Assembly (NCBI GenBank): GCA_030690245.1
Contig: JAUYGW010000001.1
Coordinates: forward strand, 1-8,920
Length of the DNA: 8,920 nt
Direction of reading: 5' to 3'
DNA from: Gallionella sp.
GTDB lineage: Bacteria; Pseudomonadota; Gammaproteobacteria; Burkholderiales; Gallionellaceae
Every line of letters starts with the position of its first letter. Within the stretch, counting starts at the first letter, position 1. This document shows, one piece after another, positions 7,182 through 8,920 of this stretch. The position numbers were made by a program, and so were the translations under genes. The notes under the pieces were generated by a model. It searched no databases, was not told the DNA's origin, and saw only the letters and a list, made by a program, of their open reading frames with translations.

Positions 7182-7188
7182 CCCCGGC
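7173..7188 (+). other. GC hairpin over the envZ stop codon
   Basis: GCCGGG (7173-7178) pairs with CCCGGC (7183-7188) around a 4-nt loop that holds the last bases of the TAG stop. No T-run follows, so it is at best a weak or factor-dependent end of the ompR-envZ transcript. Confidence 0.3.
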
Positions 7189-7293
7189 GGCTTGTGCTTT
7201 CGGGCGATCAGCAAAGCTGGCAGGCATATTTTTCTTGCCGTCCGTAACAAAAACGGGTAGGGTTAGCGTCATAAGTTTATCGAGGAGCAAATC

Positions 7294-7569
7294 ATGGATG
7301 TCAGCAATGCTACTGCCACTTCCGTCAGCGCGATTGTCAACAGCCCGCAGCAGCAACCGCCCGCGCCGAAGAGTGACAAACAGCCGGAGAAACAACAGGA
7401 TGCCACGGTGGTAAAGCTGTCTGCGCAGGCGCAGCAGATGAACCGCGCCGAAAATCAGAACATTAACACCGAGCGTGCCGAAACCCGGCCGCAGGAAGTT
7501 GCCGAGCCTCCCGGTATCAAGTTCATGGAAGGCGAAAGCAAGGGCAGAAACGTCAATACCTTCGCCTGA
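7294..7569 (+). CDS. Small Q/P-rich hypothetical protein
   Basis: The ATG at 7294 has a good ribosome binding site (GAGGAG, 7281-7286), which is the main evidence that the 91-residue frame is translated. The protein has no Cys, Trp, His or Tyr, 11 Gln, and a Pro/Lys/Gln-rich segment (about residues 17-36), so it is probably largely disordered. There is no signal peptide or membrane segment. The segment VVKLSAQAQQMNRAE (from residue 39) is the only part likely to form a helix; V-x-LS-x-x-AQ wording occurs in small flagellar-associated proteins such as FlgM, but this is too short to assign a role. The C terminus reads GRNVNTFA. It sits 112 bp after envZ and 74 bp before ygfZ, on the same strand. 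I do not recognise the gene. Confidence 0.7.
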   Translation: MDVSNATATSVSAIVNSPQQQPPAPKSDKQPEKQQDATVVKLSAQAQQMNRAENQNINTERAETRPQEVAEPPGIKFMEGESKGRNVNTFA

Positions 7570-7576
7570 AGCTCAA

Positions 7577-7582
7577 TATAAT
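7577..7582 (+). promoter_or_regulatory. Candidate -10 box upstream of ygfZ
   Basis: A perfect TATAAT lies 8 nt after the stop codon of the small gene. The start point would be near 7589, about 55 nt before the ATG at 7644. No good -35 box is found 16-18 bp upstream (CAATAC region), so the promoter is tentative. Confidence 0.3.
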
Positions 7583-7592
7583 TCCATCAATT

Positions 7593-7623
7593 GCGCTGCC
7601 CCGGTAAATGGCCGGGACGGCGC
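7593..7623 (+). other. GC-rich interrupted hairpin before ygfZ
   Basis: GCGC (7593-7596) and CCCGG (7600-7604) pair with GCGC (7620-7623) and CCGGG (7612-7616), with an internal bulge and a 7-nt loop. No T-run follows. It covers the alternative ATG at 7608, which argues for the later start at 7644. Confidence 0.3.
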
Positions 7624-7643
7624 CTCAAGTAAATCGCTACGCT

Positions 7644-8681
7644 ATGAATCCAGACTGGCAACAATTCCTTACGCAACAAGGCGCAATTTTTGACGCGGGC
7701 CTGGTGCAGCACTTCGGCGACGCAGCCGCCGAGTTGCGTGCAACGGTGCAAAGCACGGTGCTGTGCGACCTGAACCAATTCGGCACGCTGCGCGTTTCCG
7801 GCGAGGATGCGCAATCTTTCCTGCAAAACATGCTGAGCAACGATATTCACGAGGTTAGCGCCGACCATGCGCAACTCAGCAGCCTGAACAGCCCGAAAGG
7901 GCGCATGCAGGCGACCATGCTGATCTGGCGCAATGGCGACGATTATTTGGTGCAACTGCCGCGTGCCCTGTGCGAGCCGATGCGCAAAAAACTCAGCATG
8001 TACGTGCTGCGCGCCAAGGTGAAAGTCTCCGACGCAAGCGACGAAATTGTTTCGCTCGGGTTGTCGGGTGAAAACGCGCAGGAAATCCTGAGCAAGCAAT
8101 TCGGCGAGCTGCCGCAACTACCGTTCGGTTTCACCGATACCGAACAGGCGGGCGTACTGAAATTCAGCGACACGCGCTTTCAGGTCAGCACGACCGCGCA
8201 ATATGCACCAACGCTCTGGCAAGCGCTGAGCCAGCACGCGCAACCGGCCGGCAGCGTGTGCTGGGACTGGCTCAATATCCACGCCGGTATTCCCGTCATC
8301 CTGCCGCAGACACAGGAGCAATTCGTGCCGCAGATGGCGAATCTCGAACTCATCGGCGGTGTGAATTTCAAGAAGGGCTGTTATCCCGGCCAGGAAATCG
8401 TGGCGCGCATGCAATACCTCGGCAAATCGAAGCGGCGCATGTACCTGGCTCATATCGACAGCGGCGCAGCGCCCCAGCCGGGCGATGAATTATTCAGCGC
8501 GGACATGGAAGGCCAGGCCTGCGGCATGATCGCCAACGCCGCACCCGCGCCGGGCGGTGGCTACGACGCGCTGGCGGTGATGCAGACTTCCAGCCGCGAA
8601 TCGCAAACGGTGCATTGGAAATCGTTGCAGGGCGAGGCATTGCAATTCCTGCCGCCGCCCTATCCGCTGCCACAAGGCTGA
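7644..8681 (+). CDS. ygfZ: YgfZ-type folate-binding protein for Fe-S cluster maturation
   Basis: YgfZ is a cytoplasmic, tetrahydrofolate-binding protein related to the glycine cleavage T protein; it supports assembly or repair of certain Fe-S enzymes, including radical methylthiotransferases (MiaB in E. coli). The family signature K-G-C-Y-P-G-Q-E is at residues 245-252, with the conserved C246. The N-terminal GcvT-like region has LCDLNQFGTLRVSGEDAQSFLQNMLSNDI and the LNSPKGRMQATMLIW stretch, typical of the family. I chose the ATG at 7644 (345 residues, MNPDWQQFL), because the ATG at 7608 lies in a hairpin and adds 12 non-typical residues. Neither start has a good ribosome binding site. It is the last gene of the window and shows no break. 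Confidence 0.93.
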   Translation: MNPDWQQFLTQQGAIFDAGLVQHFGDAAAELRATVQSTVLCDLNQFGTLRVSGEDAQSFLQNMLSNDIHEVSADHAQLSSLNSPKGRMQATMLIWRNGDDYLVQLPRALCEPMRKKLSMYVLRAKVKVSDASDEIVSLGLSGENAQEILSKQFGELPQLPFGFTDTEQAGVLKFSDTRFQVSTTAQYAPTLWQALSQHAQPAGSVCWDWLNIHAGIPVILPQTQEQFVPQMANLELIGGVNFKKGCYPGQEIVARMQYLGKSKRRMYLAHIDSGAAPQPGDELFSADMEGQACGMIANAAPAPGGGYDALAVMQTSSRESQTVHWKSLQGEALQFLPPPYPLPQG

Positions 8682-8708
8682 CCGGTGCGGGTATCGGGCC
8701 CCGCCCGG
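8682..8708 (+). terminator. GC-rich hairpin directly after ygfZ, possible terminator
   Basis: CCGGTGCGGG (8682-8691) pairs with CCCGCCCGG (8700-8708), 9 bp with one bulged T, right after the stop codon. A second hairpin, GGCTTG (8716-8721) with CAAGCC (8735-8740), follows. Neither has a T-run, so termination is plausible but unproven. Confidence 0.35.
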
Positions 8709-8829
8709 CTGACTCGGCTTGTTGCAACCTGCTGCAAGCCTCGCAAGCGCACCGCTGAACACGATATTAATTCAGCATGCCGCCACCTTGCCTTTTTCTA
8801 CCCTCATTGCCTCCTCGACTCGAACTAAA

Positions 8830-8902
8830 CAACCACCGGCTAAAGCCGGTGGGTTTGAATTACGGACTGAAAGTCCGGATACGCGTCGCCTGAACGACGC
8901 GT
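8830..8902. repeat. Row of three hairpins, IS200/IS605-like end or structured RNA
   Basis: Hairpin 1 is CCACCGGC (8833-8840), loop TAAA, GCCGGTGG (8845-8852), extendable by AAC/GTT with a bulge. Hairpin 2 is CGGACT (8863-8868), loop GAA, AGTCCG (8872-8877). Hairpin 3 is ACGCGTCG (8881-8888), loop CCTGAA, CGACGCGT (8895-8902). All stems are perfect. The dense, short-spaced stems with purine-rich loops resemble the ends of IS200/IS605-type elements from memory, but no transposase gene is in the window. The rest of the 8741-8920 stretch shows no gene. Confidence 0.6.
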
Positions 8903-8920
8903 CTTAATCAGGTTCCATTT

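Noticed and set aside
7217..7256. Short inverted repeats and T-run between envZ and the small gene
   Set aside because: Stems of only 4-5 bp that do not place a T-run after the hairpin; not convincing as a terminator.
8719..8907. 62-residue frame at the window end
   Set aside because: No ribosome binding site, no family resemblance, and it runs through the three hairpins.
1..8920. tRNA, rRNA or a known riboswitch class
   Set aside because: No cloverleaf, rRNA-like segment or known aptamer core was recognised on either strand by reading.

Overview
The window looks like a chromosomal segment of a betaproteobacterium. The gene content, the GC-rich coding sequence and the protein wording fit the Nitrosomonadales/Gallionellaceae side of the class, but that placement is inference from family resemblance, not from a search. 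Most of it is conserved core genome. No phage, plasmid or defence genes are visible.

Layout on the + strand: the 3' part of a homoserine dehydrogenase gene (hom, cut by the window start), then threonine synthase (thrC). Together these are the end of the threonine branch. A 77-bp imperfect palindrome separates them. After thrC comes a 160-bp spacer with three stacked hairpins, the last a rho-independent terminator that ends only 11 nt before a ZIP-family metal transporter gene. rimO (ribosomal protein S12 methylthiotransferase) follows 17 nt later, probably in the same transcript. Convergent to rimO, on the - strand, lies a secreted protein built of seven exact 19-residue repeats with LTxxQ-like (Spy/CpxP-type) wording.

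Divergent from that gene is an OmpR-EnvZ two-component pair, joined by a TTGA stop/start overlap. The layout (repeat-rich periplasmic protein facing an OmpR-type system) parallels cpxP/cpxRA of enterobacteria and is the most interesting functional hypothesis here. Next come a 91-aa Q/P-rich protein of unknown function and a ygfZ-type folate-binding Fe-S maturation protein. YgfZ in enterobacteria supports Fe-S enzymes of the radical methylthiotransferase type, which is worth noting with rimO in the same window.

The last 239 bp hold no credible gene. They contain a GC-rich hairpin after ygfZ and, at 8830-8902, a compact row of three hairpins whose loops all show a T-R-A-A core. This resembles the subterminal structure of IS200/IS605-type elements or a small structured RNA, and probably continues past the window edge.
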